NCBI GenBank assembly: GCA_033032175.1
Contig: CM065323.1
Location: forward strand, 17,174,001-17,238,000
Direction: 5' to 3'
DNA from: Saturnia japonica
Lineage: Eukaryota; Arthropoda; Insecta; Lepidoptera; Saturniidae
Length of the DNA: 64,000 nucleotides
Positions within the stretch are counted from its first letter, which is position 1. Every line of letters starts with the position of its first letter. The notes under the pieces were generated by a model. It worked only from the letters and a program-made list of their open reading frames with translations, was not told the DNA's origin and did not search any database. Below are positions 20,800-32,470 of the stretch, piece by piece. Both the position numbers and the translations under genes were made by a program.

Positions 20800-23239
20800 T
20801 TTTGAATCGATTTTGATCTAATTTTCGAGAGGGGAAGCATACATCATTCCATTATTGATAGTCTTTAAGGATCGTCAACAATACATTTAGGTATAATAAA
20901 AAAATATAGTAGAAAAAGTTTTTGATGAAATGTTGTACACTGGAAGTATAATATGTCATTTAAGTGTTCAGACTAAATGAATTGTCAATAATAAAAAAAA
21001 AATACCCGGTATAAATAACTACAGCGTAACAAACACATGCAAAGCCACGGACAAAATCCACCACAGTTTTTAATTTTATTCTTTAGTAAATGATCCAAAC
21101 GAATTATATTTTAAAATTAGAGTGTACTATAGAATCTACTTTTTTGCTTTCGGTTAAAAATAATTTGTTTGCCTCAATATTAAGAAGCATTTGATAATAA
21201 TAAAAAATAAAAGAAATAGGTATGTAATTTCTACAGGAGCTATGAAACTTTTCGGAAATTGAACGTAACTTTAAACTAAACGATCCTGGCAGTGGCAACA
21301 CTGTTTCAATCTTTTCTTTTTCTGAATTGGCCTTTGAAAGTGTCGGGTGTTTGGTTTGGGCGTTAGAACATCCATTTGAAATGTGTTCCGAGTAGGTATT
21401 GTGTTTTACTATTTATGGTGTATTACGCTACTCCATAGTGGTTAGAGTGTACTATATTCTTTGCGCTATAAATAATCGCAGGGATACGAAATAAACACGT
21501 GTCATGGCAATTAAGTGTCTACATATATTTGTGTTTTGTAATTTTGTTAGTTACTGATTTTAATTGTTTTTATTCGTAATTTTGTTGAAAACTGATTCCT
21601 CAGGTTTTTGTTTTGTTAGTTGGCGTTAGTTGTGGTTGGTTTAAAATTTGTTTATTTTTTCTATAAATACCTACATGAACTGAAATGAAATAACTATGTT
21701 TGAGCGCAGGGGAAGGTTAATAACATGGTAGTTTTAAATTACAATTTTAATGAAAATGTGCCTAAAAGAATTATTGATCCAAATTAATCAGACAGGCCGT
21801 AACAAGTGGTACATATGGTTTTCGCCGAATGAGTTTATATTGAGTTGTTGCTTTTGGTAATTGTTGAATATTTTCTGCTGTATCAAGTTTATATTGTCGA
21901 CATAATGGGTATTCTGTTCATGTTATTTAGTAAGAGCTATTCTTTGTTGTCCTATGTACCATATCTCCTTTGAAGTATTCTGATTCCTATAGCAGACAAA
22001 AAGTTGATTGCTTCATGTTGCAAGTTGGTCTTTTTTCAACATCCATTCTGTGCACAACATGAAAAAAAAACATGCTAAGCAAGTAGTGACATTATGTTTT
22101 TAACATAATGCCGAATAATGTGATTGTTAATAATTTCAGTTAAAAAAAAAACAACCTAAAAGGAATGTTTGAGTGAAATTAATGGCAGCTGGACTGTCAC
22201 CATTGCAGTTAGTTGTTTATGTATTGTCCTCAAATAAGTTTGTTTCGAGTTGTTATTTCCTTTGGTATTTGTGGTATATGTTCTGTAATGTAATTGATTC
22301 ATTTCCTCAAACGTTATATAAAGCCTTCTGAATATTGAGGCAGATTAGCCATTTTAAATAAACTTAGAAAAGAGATTCTATTGCATGTTTTAAGTTATAC
22401 TTAATGTTACTGTTTAAAAGACCAGCTCATGGTTGTCTTAAATGCTTTGTTACCCTGTGACTGAGAAGTTGTTTCAGTTTGTGTGAATCAGTTTGTTTTC
22501 TGTAACATTTTTCCTTGCACAATATTGAAAAAAATGTATGTCTTTGTATATTAATAACTGATTTTAGAAATTAAATAAAACAAAGTAAAAATATTAAGAG
22601 TTAATAGGTTTATTATGATGGGTAGTGGAGATGTGTATATTTAATGTGGGTATGCTGTAATTGTGAAACTCTTGACTGTGATAGGGTTCAAGACATGATA
22701 AAAAATGAAAAAAATACCAAAATTTTAAACAAAAACATTATGTTGGGCAATGCCAACCAAACCAATGTTTGCCATCATTCTAGGCACTGCTTTGGTCACC
22801 AGTGACCTCAGAACCGACCTGTTTATAAAGTGAATTTGTGCACAGTGGGTAACATATGGATTTGTAAAGGGGTGACCAGGATGGTGCTATAGAACATTTC
22901 GCCTAAGTGCTAAGAGCCTACAAGACTCAATTGTTTTTTAGTGGTGAAAAAAATATATAAGTTGTAATTAGTGATCAGAAGATAGGGAAACCATATTTTA
23001 TGGAAAAATCAACTTTTTATTTCAGTTCCACATATGGTACACTGAGCCTTAACTGTACTTTTTGGTATTAAACTAGTACAATTGAATTGTTTTGGAAATA
23101 GTTTTATAATGAACAAAATCATATAAGTAATATAATAAATTTGTTATTTTTTTTATTGATGAAAAGATCTAAATAGCTGAAGTTCTGTGCAACATTTGTC
23201 ACAAGATAAGAATGTTTTTCCTTTGCAACCAGGATATTT
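20800..23239. other. Unassigned AT-rich region
   Basis: 2.4 kb without any open frame that I can tie to a protein family, and no clear repeat ends. Several T-rich stretches followed by short ATG frames could be introns or UTR of a host gene on the plus strand, but nothing supports a specific model. Confidence 0.4.
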
Positions 23240-23420
23240 GGATCATTGTCTTTTTTCACCCTAAACAGGAAAATGCTCAAACCAATCACATCTTGACATT
23301 ACGAGGAGGTAGGATTGATGTATTTGTCTTCTGTCTTTTATTTTCAATTTTATCAGATAAACTTTGTGTACCTCTTTTTGTTTATTGATGACCTAAACAT
23401 GCATAAAATTTTTCCCTACT
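23240..23420 (+). repeat. Dispersed direct repeat, copy 1
   Basis: Contains GGAAAATGCTCAAACCAAT, AGGAGGTAGGATTGATGTAT and AAACATGCATAAA. The same series in the same order and strand lies at 33786-33955. Non-coding; probably the end of an unidentified transposon. Confidence 0.7.
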
Positions 23421-23719
23421 TCAAATTTGAAGTTCTGTTTCATAAGCTATGTCCACACTATTCCCTTTTCATCTTCAACTTTCATCTTCATCTTTCAATA
23501 TCATTTTCGTCTAGCGCATTCAACTATTGTGTTAAAACGCATGCAACTAACGCATACAACTAACTGTCCACATTAGTCGTCAAGTTTCGGTCAACTTTTA
23601 AAGATGTGTGACTACTTTCCGGAATACGTGCAGCTTACTTGGATATACGAAACAAAAAATAAGGAAAAAAAAAATTGTGGGCGAGGGACTATTTGAAAAA
23701 AAAAAACAAAGTAATGTGA

Positions 23720-23778
23720 TGTTATATCGAGGAGACCAGTGAAACGCAGCGCGGCTAGTTACACACTGCTTTAATGTG
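23720..23778 (-). repeat. Truncated mag-type 3' LTR
   Basis: Matches the inner ~60 bp of the 5' LTR and stops at TTTAATGT, where it joins repeated GTGATGGG motifs and then integrase coding sequence. The U3 half and the polypurine tract are missing. Confidence 0.8.
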
Positions 23779-23787
23779 ATGGGTGAT

Positions 23788-24294
23788 TTAGTGTGATGGG
23801 GAAAAACCAGTGACAGAGTGTATCGAGTTTCGGTAATCAAATAGATATTTGAAAAGTTTTAATTTCATGTCCTTTAAACTTTGAGCAGTTATCATGCACG
23901 ATTTTATACCTTTTTTTACAATTTTTACATAGCTTTCTGCCTGCCCGTTACTGGGCTGATGAAAAGCTGGTGACGTTACATGAAGAATACCGTTTGACTT
24001 GCAAAATTGTTTAAATAGAAACGATGTAAAGGCGGTACCGTTATCGCTTACAATCGTATTCGACAACCCGAATCTTGACATGAATTCATAGAGTTTTTCG
24101 ACTACAAATAAAGAACCAGTTGTATTACCCATGTCGAACACTTCAACCCACTTCGTATAGGCGTCAACTATAACGAAATATGTACAATTATTTATAGGAC
24201 CCAGAAAATCGATGTGAATTCTAAGAATGGCTTTGGCGGGTACTGCCATGGTGCCAGTGGCGCACGAGTTGGTGTTGGCCGTAGCTGTATACAT
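23788..24294 (-). pseudogene. mag-type integrase core
   Basis: 168 codons with the DDE integrase core: HIDFLGPI (first Asp), IVSDNGTAFTS (second Asp) and QPSNGQAESYVK (Glu). The protein is cut after TGFSPSH, where the C-terminal domain should begin. The DNA switches straight into the truncated 3' LTR through GTGATGGG repeats. A deletion of the integrase C-terminus, polypurine tract and U3 is the simplest reading. Confidence 0.9.
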
Positions 24295-24331
24295 ACACTA
24301 CACAAATTTATCATGTTCTCTAGTGTCGCAT

Positions 24332-25216
24332 CTATTCCGGGAAACCAAACCCTTGATGAGCTTCCTCTATCGTCTTTACGATCCCTAAATGTGATCTATG
24401 AAATTCTATCAAAATTTTATTTCTTAACGATTCAGGAATGATTGCTTTATGTCCTTTCATTGGACAACCGTTTTCGAGAGATAATTGTGATCGACATAAA
24501 AAATACGGCTTTATTCGTAAATCTAAGACCTTTTTTGGCCAACCATTAAGAACGAAATCAATTACTTGGTGTAGGTAAACATCTCTGCGCGTCTCTTCGC
24601 GCAGCTCAACTAACGTAACAGGCATATCGCCGTCTATAACAAAAACGTAAGTAGCGCGGTCGAATGGAACTGCGTCCGTGTCACCACGACCGACCCCCAG
24701 CTGCTCGTCGGGCAGACTAGCGCGCGACAAGTAATCGGCGCTGTTATCGCGGCTACGTATATATTCTATGTTATAATTATATGCACTTAGGAATATTGCA
24801 TACCTTTGATGACGGTTTGCGGAGACCTCAGGAATACCTCTATGTGGATCAAAAATAGAATTCAATGGCTTATGATCAGTTCGTAAAATAAACGGATTAG
24901 ACCTCCCATATAGGTACTGATGGAAACGTCTGACTCCAAAAATTATCGCCGTAGCCTCTTTTTGTATTTGTGAATACCGTTTCTCAGCCCGATTAAGAGT
25001 AAGCGATGCGAACGATATAGGTCTTTCGGTACCATTAACATCATCTTGTGATAAAATTGCTCCAAGGTCCGTTGGGGATGCATCGACAGTCAAAATTAAT
25101 TTATAATTTGGATTGAAATGTGCCAATACCTGATTTGATGCTAAGAGTTTTTTTATTTTTGAAAATGCCTCATTGTGCTCTTTCGTCCAAGTCCACTTAA
25201 CTCCCTTTTTTAACAA
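24332..25216 (-). pseudogene. mag-type RNase H and integrase zinc finger
   Basis: 294 codons. RNase H motifs are LILTVDASPTDLGA (first Asp), RYSQIQKEATAI (Glu), ILRTDHKPL (Asp) and RDNSADYLSRA (last Asp). Behind it is the start of the integrase HHCC finger (HRSHLGIVKT). A frame change near 24335 leads to the next block, where the partner cysteines (CSVC-type) and the core domain follow. Confidence 0.9.
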
Positions 25217-25217
25217 C

Positions 25218-26231
25218 TCATAAAGCGAACTTAAAGTACTTGATGCCCCCGGAACAAAATTTTTTGTAATAATTTACTAGTCCCAAAAATGATTGTAGTT
25301 TATTAACATTTGATGGGACCGGCGCATCAAAAACTGCTTTTATTTTTTCAGGGGATTTTTTAAATCCCTCTTTGTTTATTATGTAGCCAAGGTATTTAAT
25401 TTCATCTTTAAAAAATCCGCATTTATCCTTACGCAAAGTTAAACCTGCCTGTTGCAGGCGTTCAAGCACTGCATGAATTTTTTGTTTATGGCTAGATCTA
25501 TCTACGCTAGTAATTAAAACATCATCGAGTAGACAAAGAACCCCATCCATGCCGGTCAGCATGTTATCCATCGCTCGCTGGAATATAGACGGTGCACTAG
25601 AAAGTCCAAAAACTAAGCGAGTAAAATTGAACAATCCGCGATGCGTGTTTATGCAGGTGAACTTTTGCGACTCTTTATTTAATAAAAATTGGTTGTAAGC
25701 CTTCGATAAATCTAGTTTAGTATATACTTGACCAGCATGGAGTTTAAAAAATAATTCATGAACTGTAGGCAAAGGATAATGTTCAATAATTAATTGTTTA
25801 TTGATTGTAACCAAGTAGTTTGCGCACAGCCTAACGGAACCATCACGTTTAAGTACCGGCACGATCGGTGACGCGTACTCCGAATATTCAACAGGTTTCA
25901 AGATGCCTAAGCTGACTAATCGATCTATCTCTTTATCGACTTTGTCTCTTAACGCAAATGCAATAGGGCGCGCTTTACTAAACACGACCTTTGCGTCGTC
26001 TTTTAATTTTAAACTAACTTCATACTTATTAAATGTACCTAAATTATTTGAAAAGAGTTTGGGATACTGTAACTCAAATTCTTTAATATCATTGGTACTC
26101 TTAATAAAATTACATGATGTTAATTGTAAGTCAAATTTTGCCATAAAATCCCTGCCGAGAATCGGGGGTCCACCTTTACGAACAACGTGTACCTTAACCC
26201 CATGCGTCTTTTCCTGATAAGTTATTGGCAT
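25218..26231 (-). pseudogene. mag-type protease end and reverse transcriptase
   Basis: Open for 337 codons. It starts in the late protease region (GGPPILGRDFMAKF) and enters RT: SPIVPVLKRDGSVRLCANY, YTKLDLSKAYNQFLL (first Asp), FGLSSAPSIFQRAMD, and CLLDDVLIT, the catalytic DD box. It then runs on to LGLVNYYKKF, which marks the RNase H connection. A frame change at about 25217 separates it from RNase H. The RT core looks well preserved. Confidence 0.9.
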
Positions 26232-26250
26232 CCTTGCTATACCTATACAT

Positions 26251-26961
26251 TCAATGGAAGTACCGTTTATACGAATACAAGATTTTGCCTTTTAGTAAAG
26301 GAACATTAGCGAACATATCATGGTAGGTTTTCTCTGAAAGTACCGTTATACCCGATCCACTATCTATTTCAAACTTTAACTGAACTCCATTTAACGTTAC
26401 CACTTCTGTCAACGGTTCTCCGCGTTTCGAACGAATATTATGCAACTTGCCGTCATCACTGTCATCGCTCACCACGCTCGCCTCCACGTAATTATTTTTT
26501 TTGCACATTTTACGCAAATGTCCCTTTATGTTGAACTTAATACACTTGTAGTCGGCCAAACGACACTGAGATGACGAATGATTATTTCGACCGCACACTG
26601 AACATTTTACATTCTTTCGTTGAACTTTGCTTTTCATATCTTGATTACGTATCTTGAATATACCTCCATCTTGAGAGGCGGGTAACGTGCTGCTGGCTGC
26701 AACTGTAGCCGCTGCTCGTGCACATTGTACACTCTCAGTTAAATCCATGGCTTTCGAGAGGGTTAAAAGTTCAACTTCTTGAGCGAACAATTTTTCCTTT
26801 TCAGGGCCGGGTAACATGCCGTCCGTAGCTAATTTGTAGGAATCGTCGCTGAGTGTGCTGAGCAGGATTGCTCGCCGCTTCTTGTCCCCTTCTTTGTCAT
26901 TTAGTTCATTCGTGATGAACCACTGCGATAATCGGCTTTTAAAGATCTTCGTGCTTTGCAC
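26251..26961 (-). pseudogene. mag-type gag (N-terminally truncated) and protease start
   Basis: About 236 codons. Gag-like text (WFITNELNDKEGDKKRRA, LLSTLSDDSYKL) leads to a zinc knuckle pair (CSVCGRNNHSSSQC and CKFNIK-like CIKFNIKGHLRKMC) and then the retropepsin start FEIDSGSGITVLS. The first residues of Gag are missing: the frame runs straight into the tRNA-like primer site with no ATG. The protease is followed by a frame change before the RT part. Confidence 0.85.
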
Positions 26962-26991
26962 TCGTGGGTTCGAATCCCATCCTCGTCGCCA
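26951..26991 (+). repeat. tRNA-Ser-like 3' half at the primer-binding site
   Basis: 41 bases directly next to the 5' LTR look like the 3' half of a tRNA: a short variable-arm hairpin (GTGCTTTGCAC), a T-arm with GTGGGTTCGAATCCCAT, an acceptor strand CCTCGTCG and CCA. From memory this is tRNA-Ser(GCT)-like. A primer site normally needs only about 18 bases. It is not a tRNA gene, since the 5' half is absent. Confidence 0.7.
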
Positions 26992-26992
26992 G

Positions 26993-27104
26993 TGTTATAT
27001 CGGGGAGCGAGACCAGTGAAACGCAACGCGGCTAGTTACACACTGCTTTAATGTATAGCCGTTACCGTGCGGTAACGCACAGCACGCAACATACATATAT
27101 AACA
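26993..27104 (-). repeat. mag-type 5' LTR
   Basis: 112 bp. Read on the plus strand it begins TGTTATATCGGGGAGCG and ends CATATATAACA. The 3' copy at 23720 shares the segment GAGACCAGTGAAACGCA and the following bases up to TTTAATGT. Confidence 0.8.
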
Positions 27105-27289
27105 TTCAGCTACATTTTGTTAACAAACAATTGCTATCCGAAGTGTAATCTCTAACTTTTTGAGATTATTTAGTGTTTTGGCTGTCTATTGGCTAATTTT
27201 AATTACTTACTATGTTTCAAGTGTTAACTTAAAAACTGATTTTATAATACTCATTAATAATATGTACAATTACCTGTATTTTACATAAA

Positions 27290-27545
27290 GTTACCCTCTT
27301 GATCCACTGTGGCCCCGAGGTTGACTCACTGTGTACTCCTCTGAGGACATAGTGGGTCAGTGCCCACTTTTTTTTGAATATATATAAGTCAAAAATTATT
27401 ATATAAATTTAAAAGACTTCTTAGAATAAAATATAGCTAAATACCTTAACTTTTTTTAATTAGAGATTGGCATCATTAGCTTGTACTGTTTCGGTGCTAT
27501 ATGACTGAAAAAATGGTGACCCACTGTTACCACAACGACCCTACT
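27290..27545. mobile_element. Tigger-like terminal fragment
   Basis: Contains GTTGACTCACTGTGTACTCC and GACATAGTGGGTCAGTGCCC, then GACCCACTGTTACCACAACG near 27520. These resemble the end of the broken Tigger at 33040-33497 (GACCCACTGACGCCACAACA) in the same orientation. So this is either a second copy's end or a rearranged end, not a simple left TIR of that element. Confidence 0.5.
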
Positions 27546-27559
27546 GGAAACACAAATTT

Positions 27560-28645
27560 ATAGTCACCCTTATAGACTTTGAAACTGCCCCTCAATATTT
27601 TTTATGGTTTTTTGATGATGGGTTACTTCAGCATATTGTAGAAGAAATGCACAAATTTAGTACTCAAAAAATTTATTCAATGCCATTTACAATAACAACT
27701 AATGAATTGAAAAGTTTATAGGTGACTGTGTTATTATGAGTTTGGCGCCAATACCAAATATTCGAATGTATTGGGCACACCTGAATTGGGTATTCCTTTA
27801 ATTATGGAGACAATGTCGCAAAATCATTTCAAAAAAATCTGTCATTTCCTATATTTCAACGATAATTCACGCAACCACCATCAGGTATTCTAATGTATGA
27901 TCGTTCGCATATAATCAGGGCTATATTGGAAAAATTAAAAAAATCTGCCAGAGCGTGCCTAAAAGAGAAGCACTATCCGTCGACGAGCAATGGGCGCTAA
28001 AAAAGCCTCTAATCTTCTACGACAATACCTTCCTAAAACATATACTACTGTGCCACACATACAAGTTCACGGGCAGATATTAATAGCAAACTATTGATTA
28101 TTAGATCCGATTAGTTAAGCTTAAGAAGAGAAAATAAAAGACGGGCGTGAACGGAATGACAAATGACATCTATATTACAATACCAAAAAGGAACAGGAAA
28201 TAGCGATAACAGAGCATATCAAAAATACAATAAATGTTGCCAGCCAGTTAAAACTATTGGGCTGCGTTCATATTCCAACAGATATAATCAGTGACCTGTA
28301 TGTAAAGTCAGAGGGGAGTCAAACATAGGTACACGCCTGGTATAGGTCATGAGGAAAAATTGAAGAATACTAGCGAAGAACTGTCCATAATGTCTTATTA
28401 TCATACTAATAGTACAGTGGTCACGCGACTGCCTGTTCCACCAACACGAAATCAACTGTATTGGTACATATCAAGTTTAGCAAGGGCAGGATTGCATGGG
28501 GATGATGCATTGGATGAGTGGGAAACTCCTGACCAACAGCTGGAAGTACCACACAAATGGGGCTACAAAATGCTGGTTCTTTGCGACGATCGTGGCTTTG
28601 CTTACGATTTTGAAATTTACTCTGGAATGGAGAACGATCACTAGC
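27560..28645 (+). pseudogene. piggyBac-like transposase relic
   Basis: Plus strand, many stops and shifts. Recognisable blocks in order: FFDDGLLQHIVEEMHKFS, NIRMYW, METMSQNHFKKICHFLYF then FNDNSRN, and at 28360-28644 a clear open part ending VPHKWGYKMLVLCDDRGF and YDFEIYSG. These match the DDE_Tnp_1_7 region of piggyBac-like transposases (the MSRxRF..LHFxDN block and the KWGxK..GY...E.Y.G block). Living members cut and paste at TTAA. The N-terminus and C-terminal cysteine domain were not found. Confidence 0.7.
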
Positions 28646-28989
28646 TAAGATATTATCCAAGTGAGCCAGACTTAGGAGCAAGTTCAAATAGTAGTATATT
28701 TAGCAGCGTAACCACTTTAGCCCTTTTCGAGCCAGATCCACTTTTTACTTTAGGTGAACTCGTTTTTTGTTGATTTAGCCCGGGAAGAGCAATCTAGACC
28801 TTTTCGTTACGCGATACGAAACTTCGCACCACGCTTACCAATTTACGAAGTAATGCCCGCCATGTAGAATAAATTTCGTCATTAAAACTCATTATCACTC
28901 AACCGGTATATTTGTAGTTTTATTATAGTAACTCTACCTACTTCTACTGCCTTTTTACTTTGGAATCCCCCAAGTACTTACTTTTCTCT
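28646..28989. other. Unassigned DNA between piggyBac-like and hAT-like relics
   Basis: No frame longer than a few dozen codons and no clear repeat ends. Confidence 0.4.
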
Positions 28990-30610
28990 GTCAAAGTATG
29001 ACACAAAGAAACAAAAAAACAAGACAATTCAGCTCCTTTCACATCATCCTCACAAACAAAAAAAGTTGCAAGTAAAGAAGATACCGCAAGTGCCTGTGCC
29101 AGTAAGTCTGAGACCTATCTTAGTTTATATATTGCAGAACGCTCCTCCATGAACAGTGTTGACCACCTTACCGGATTTGTGCAAACAGATTTTTAGTTGT
29201 GACTGCATTAAAGGAGGAGCAAAGGATATGAAGATGCATCGTACTAAATATACCCTTGTAATAACCTAAGTTCTAAGTCCATATTTTAAAGGTCTGCTGA
29301 TAAAAGTTATTGGGACAAGTCCTTACAGCCTGATTCTTTATGAATCCATGGATGTGTCTGTCACAAAACAGTTGGGAGTAATAAAATACCTGAGCGATGA
29401 ACGTAAAGAAATAATTTCAACATTTCTCGATCTTCAACAATTAACTTCCGCAAATGAGAATCACTTTAATTAATGAGCTTAATTTATACATCAAAAAGCT
29501 GAAAGGAATAGGAACTGATAACGTTTCCGTAATGGTGGGGATAACAATGGTGTGTATAAGATTCTGAAAAAAAAATACAATCTACCCCATTTGATTCTGA
29601 ATAGATGCATATGCCACTCTATACAACTAGCTGTTTCGCATGCTTTCCAAGAGACTATACCAAGAAACATTGAGTTTTTAATAAGAGAGAGCTACAATTG
29701 GTTTTGTCTATCCCCATCAAGACAAGACGCATACAAAGACGTGTATGCAACATTTAATGTGGGTGAAAAGCCGCTGAAAATTTTAAAGATGTGTGCTACT
29801 CGTTGGATTTCTATTGAATCAGCAGTATCTCGCATTCTTGATCAATGGGATGAACTCAAATTACACTTTCAATTGTCACAAACGGCGGAAAATTGTTATA
29901 CAGCCACAATGCTTTATTCAATGTTGCAAGACCAGAGGAATAAATTGTACTTGATTTATTTAAAATCAGTGCTTAGCAAAGTCCAACATACATTGAAAAT
30001 ATTTGAAGGAGAGGGTGCAGATCCGATACTTCTATTAGATACGTTAAAAAGACTTATTGAAAGTTTGTGTCATAAAATTATAAATTCGAATTCACGAGTA
30101 GACTACCGTGTTGAAAAAGTAAACGACTACGTTGACCCAAACCTGTATATGGACATTTGTTTGAGGATACTTTGAGTAAATGAACTCTGGAAAACGCAGA
30201 AAAAAAGCGCTCAAACAAAGATGCATTGCTTTTACATTGCATTTACGAGTATATGGCGGTTCTTTCTGTTAAAGAGACACTTAAACGTAACAAGACTGTA
30301 CTAAGCATCGTTCGCCTTGCAGAAGTATTTTGTCTGGTACCTGAAGAAATTGATAAATTTTAGTACAATATGGAAATATTGGAGAACACGACTGGCAGAA
30401 CAAAGACGACACCATCAAATTTTGGTGTGAAGTTCTCAAATACAAGGATGCTGCTGGAAGCAACTTATATCAAGGGCTTGGAAACTTAGCGAAAATTATT
30501 TTATTATTGCTCCATTCGAACGCAGATGTCGAACGAGTTTTCAGTTCTATGAACCTAATTAAAACAAAAACCAGGAACAAAATGGAGCTAAAAACAATGA
30601 CATCCATACT
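28990..30610 (+). pseudogene. hAT-like transposase relic
   Basis: Decayed plus-strand protein. Part 1 (29290-29460) reads SLILYESMDVSVTKQLGVIK, the DESxD-type catalytic region. Part 2 (29552-30175) is open for 207 codons with NRCICHSIQLAVSHAF and MCATRWIS, typical of the hAT core before and inside the helical insertion. Part 3 near 30480-30600 reads NADVERVFSSMNLIKTKTRN, the C-terminal hAT dimerisation block. Several stops separate the parts. It ends next to the Tigger C-terminus at 30738, and one of the two probably inserted into the other. Confidence 0.75.
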
Positions 30611-30737
30611 ACATATACGATGAGGTTTAAAACGACTGAGAGAGTCCTGCTGTTCACAAGATCCCACCTGAAATAATAAAAAAGTGTAGGAGTAATATGA
30701 ATTACTCGTTCAAATTGGCAAAAAACGCAGATGTCAA

Positions 30738-31517
30738 TCAGCCATCAACGTCTTCTGTTTCAGCAGATACAATTTTGGAAGATTCCGATGAAGAATTTGA
30801 GCACTCAGGTTCTGGTGCGTCATGCTGTGGATCGAACGAAGAAACTAATTCTCTCTGAAAAGTTGGAGAATGCACTATTACTACAGGGTGTGTTTCGTTT
30901 TCTAGAATCGTGGGACTATTTCGCTCATCCTCGCTGATATCATGCTTGGGATGATCAGTTACAGTGCTGGATAAAAAGTATTCATCCGTGAAAATATTCC
31001 TATCATAAGGATAGATCCCAGTTTTTTTGAAGGAATTAATAATATTCGTTGGAGTCATTGCCCTGGTAAATGCGGTTCCTTCCAGCTCAGCTAAATCATA
31101 GATCGTCACAGGCTTCCCTGGATTTTTCAGCAACCAAGATTCCATGGCTGCATTGTAATAAGTTTTAAACGGAGAATAAATACTCACATCCAAGGGCTGG
31201 AGCTTTGCCGACGTGTGAGGGTGTAGAGTCAATATTGTTACACCGTTTTCTTTTGCTACGTCTAAGGCTTCGATAGACAAATGCGACTCATGGTTGTCCA
31301 TAGTCAATAATGAAGGATTTTCTTTGGAGCTCGAGGTGTGTTTGATGAAGTGTTTCATTGTTTCGAGAAATAGTTCACTATTCATCCAACCAGACGGTGT
31401 AGCTAGCCCTAATGTTCCATGGGGAGCGCCTTTAATCATGTGATCCTTATAGTTTTTCCTAGGAAAAATAAGTATCGGTGGCAAAGCTTGACCAGAGCTG
31501 CACTGAGAATGCAGCAA
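30738..31517 (-). pseudogene. Tigger transposase, DDE domain part
   Basis: 259 codons with the DDE_1 core of pogo/Tigger/jerky-type proteins: ALPPILIFPRKNYKDHM, SLLTMDNHESH (second Asp) and SAKLQPLDVSIYSPFK (third Asp). A short acidic tail follows, shorter than the tail of the intact copy at 39546. Upstream text continues in another frame (GKVTSGEIGTLVTTCC), so one base has been gained or lost near 31515. The first Asp block (xNxDET) should sit where the LINE tail at 31622-32145 lies and is not seen. Confidence 0.85.
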
Positions 31518-31621
31518 GTTGTTACTAGGGTACCTATTTCACCGCTTGTTACTTTTCCAATATTCTTACCCTTGGGACCAATTACTTTTTGGGGTTTCTG
31601 CAGTGTTGTTGTTGCAGTCGT

Positions 31622-32145
31622 ATCAAAATCAAAATATCTTTTATTTTAATTTAGGCCCTAAGAAGGCACTTATGAATGTCAAAACACTACCACCGGTTCG
31701 GAAAACATCCCAGACATCGAGAAGAACCGATAAGAAACTCGATCGGGTTTATCTTATTAACTTTTTTTTAACTGGTTATACAGTATTTAATTATATACAG
31801 TTATTGTCATTTTCAGTAGATGTGCAGAGAAGGAATCACGTCCAGACATCACCATCATTCACACAATCAGCCACCCTATAATACCCCTTTGACAATAAAA
31901 CCTGCTTAACATGATTCTTGAACTTATTATCCGATAAATCGCTAATGTGCTTAGGAAGTTTATTATAAAACCTAACACAATTACCTAAAAAACTTTTATT
32001 TGTTTTACTAAGTCTAAAAGACGGATCAAGATTGTACACTCTCGTGCCATCGGCAAATGAAGATTGTCTTTTATAAACTTGTTCCAGATTATCGAAAAAA
32101 CTTTCACAGTTTTCTTATTGAACATAGTTGCTCTGGCCAAACTGC
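31622..32145 (-). mobile_element. LINE 3' end inserted in the broken Tigger
   Basis: Minus strand: C-terminal LINE protein (NCVRFYNKLPKHISDLSDNK, then [25 protein letters not shown], stop) with a 3' UTR and a tail of TTTTGAT-type repeats near 31622. The same family as 7004-7320. Confidence 0.8.
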
Positions 32146-32149
32146 AAGC

Positions 32150-32470
32150 CTATGGCTTGCGTAAAAAAAGGTCATTATGACGCTTGCGAAAAGATTTTAA
32201 CCATTCAATTCCTGCCATTTGATTGACAACCCATGACTGTGGCATTTTAATTTTATTTATAACAGCCATTTCATATGCAACTCTTCGACAGTCTTTTGTT
32301 GTTAAGCCGTAAAACATAAGAGCGCAATTTTTATAGTATTCGGTAAGTGCTCGTTCTTGCTCATCCGTGAAAACTTTGTTAATGTCATAATGCGGCACAA
32401 GTCTCACATTTTCAATGCTTGTTGATGTCTTTGTTTTAGCTGCATAACGTTGTAGCGTTGAAAATGGAAT
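32150..32470 (-). pseudogene. Tigger transposase, CENP-B-type helix-turn-helix part
   Basis: Reads IPFSTLQRYAAK, then FTDEQERALTEYYKN, LTTKDCRRVAYEMA and MAGIEWLKSFRKRH. This is the CENP-B N-terminal helix-turn-helix pair found in pogo/Tigger transposases. It breaks on the right at an inserted LINE tail and on the left at another. Confidence 0.85.

Larger units (their letters stand above)
23720..27104 (-). mobile_element. mag-type Ty3/gypsy retrotransposon, partly deleted
   Basis: Minus-strand element in the order 5' LTR (26993-27104), tRNA-like primer site, gag, protease, RT, RNase H, integrase and a partial 3' LTR (23720-23778). The LTR is only 112 bp and its ends are inverted (TGTTATAT...ATATAACA). 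Very short LTRs and a tRNA-Ser-type primer site are known traits of mag elements of moths. Gag lacks its N-terminus, integrase lacks its C-terminus, and the 3' LTR lacks its outer half. It is therefore a defective copy. Confidence 0.85.

Noticed and set aside
26951..26991. Possible tRNA gene
   Set aside because: Only the 3' half plus an encoded CCA is present, next to an LTR. Nuclear tRNA genes do not encode CCA and need a 5' half, so it is a primer-binding-site relic.
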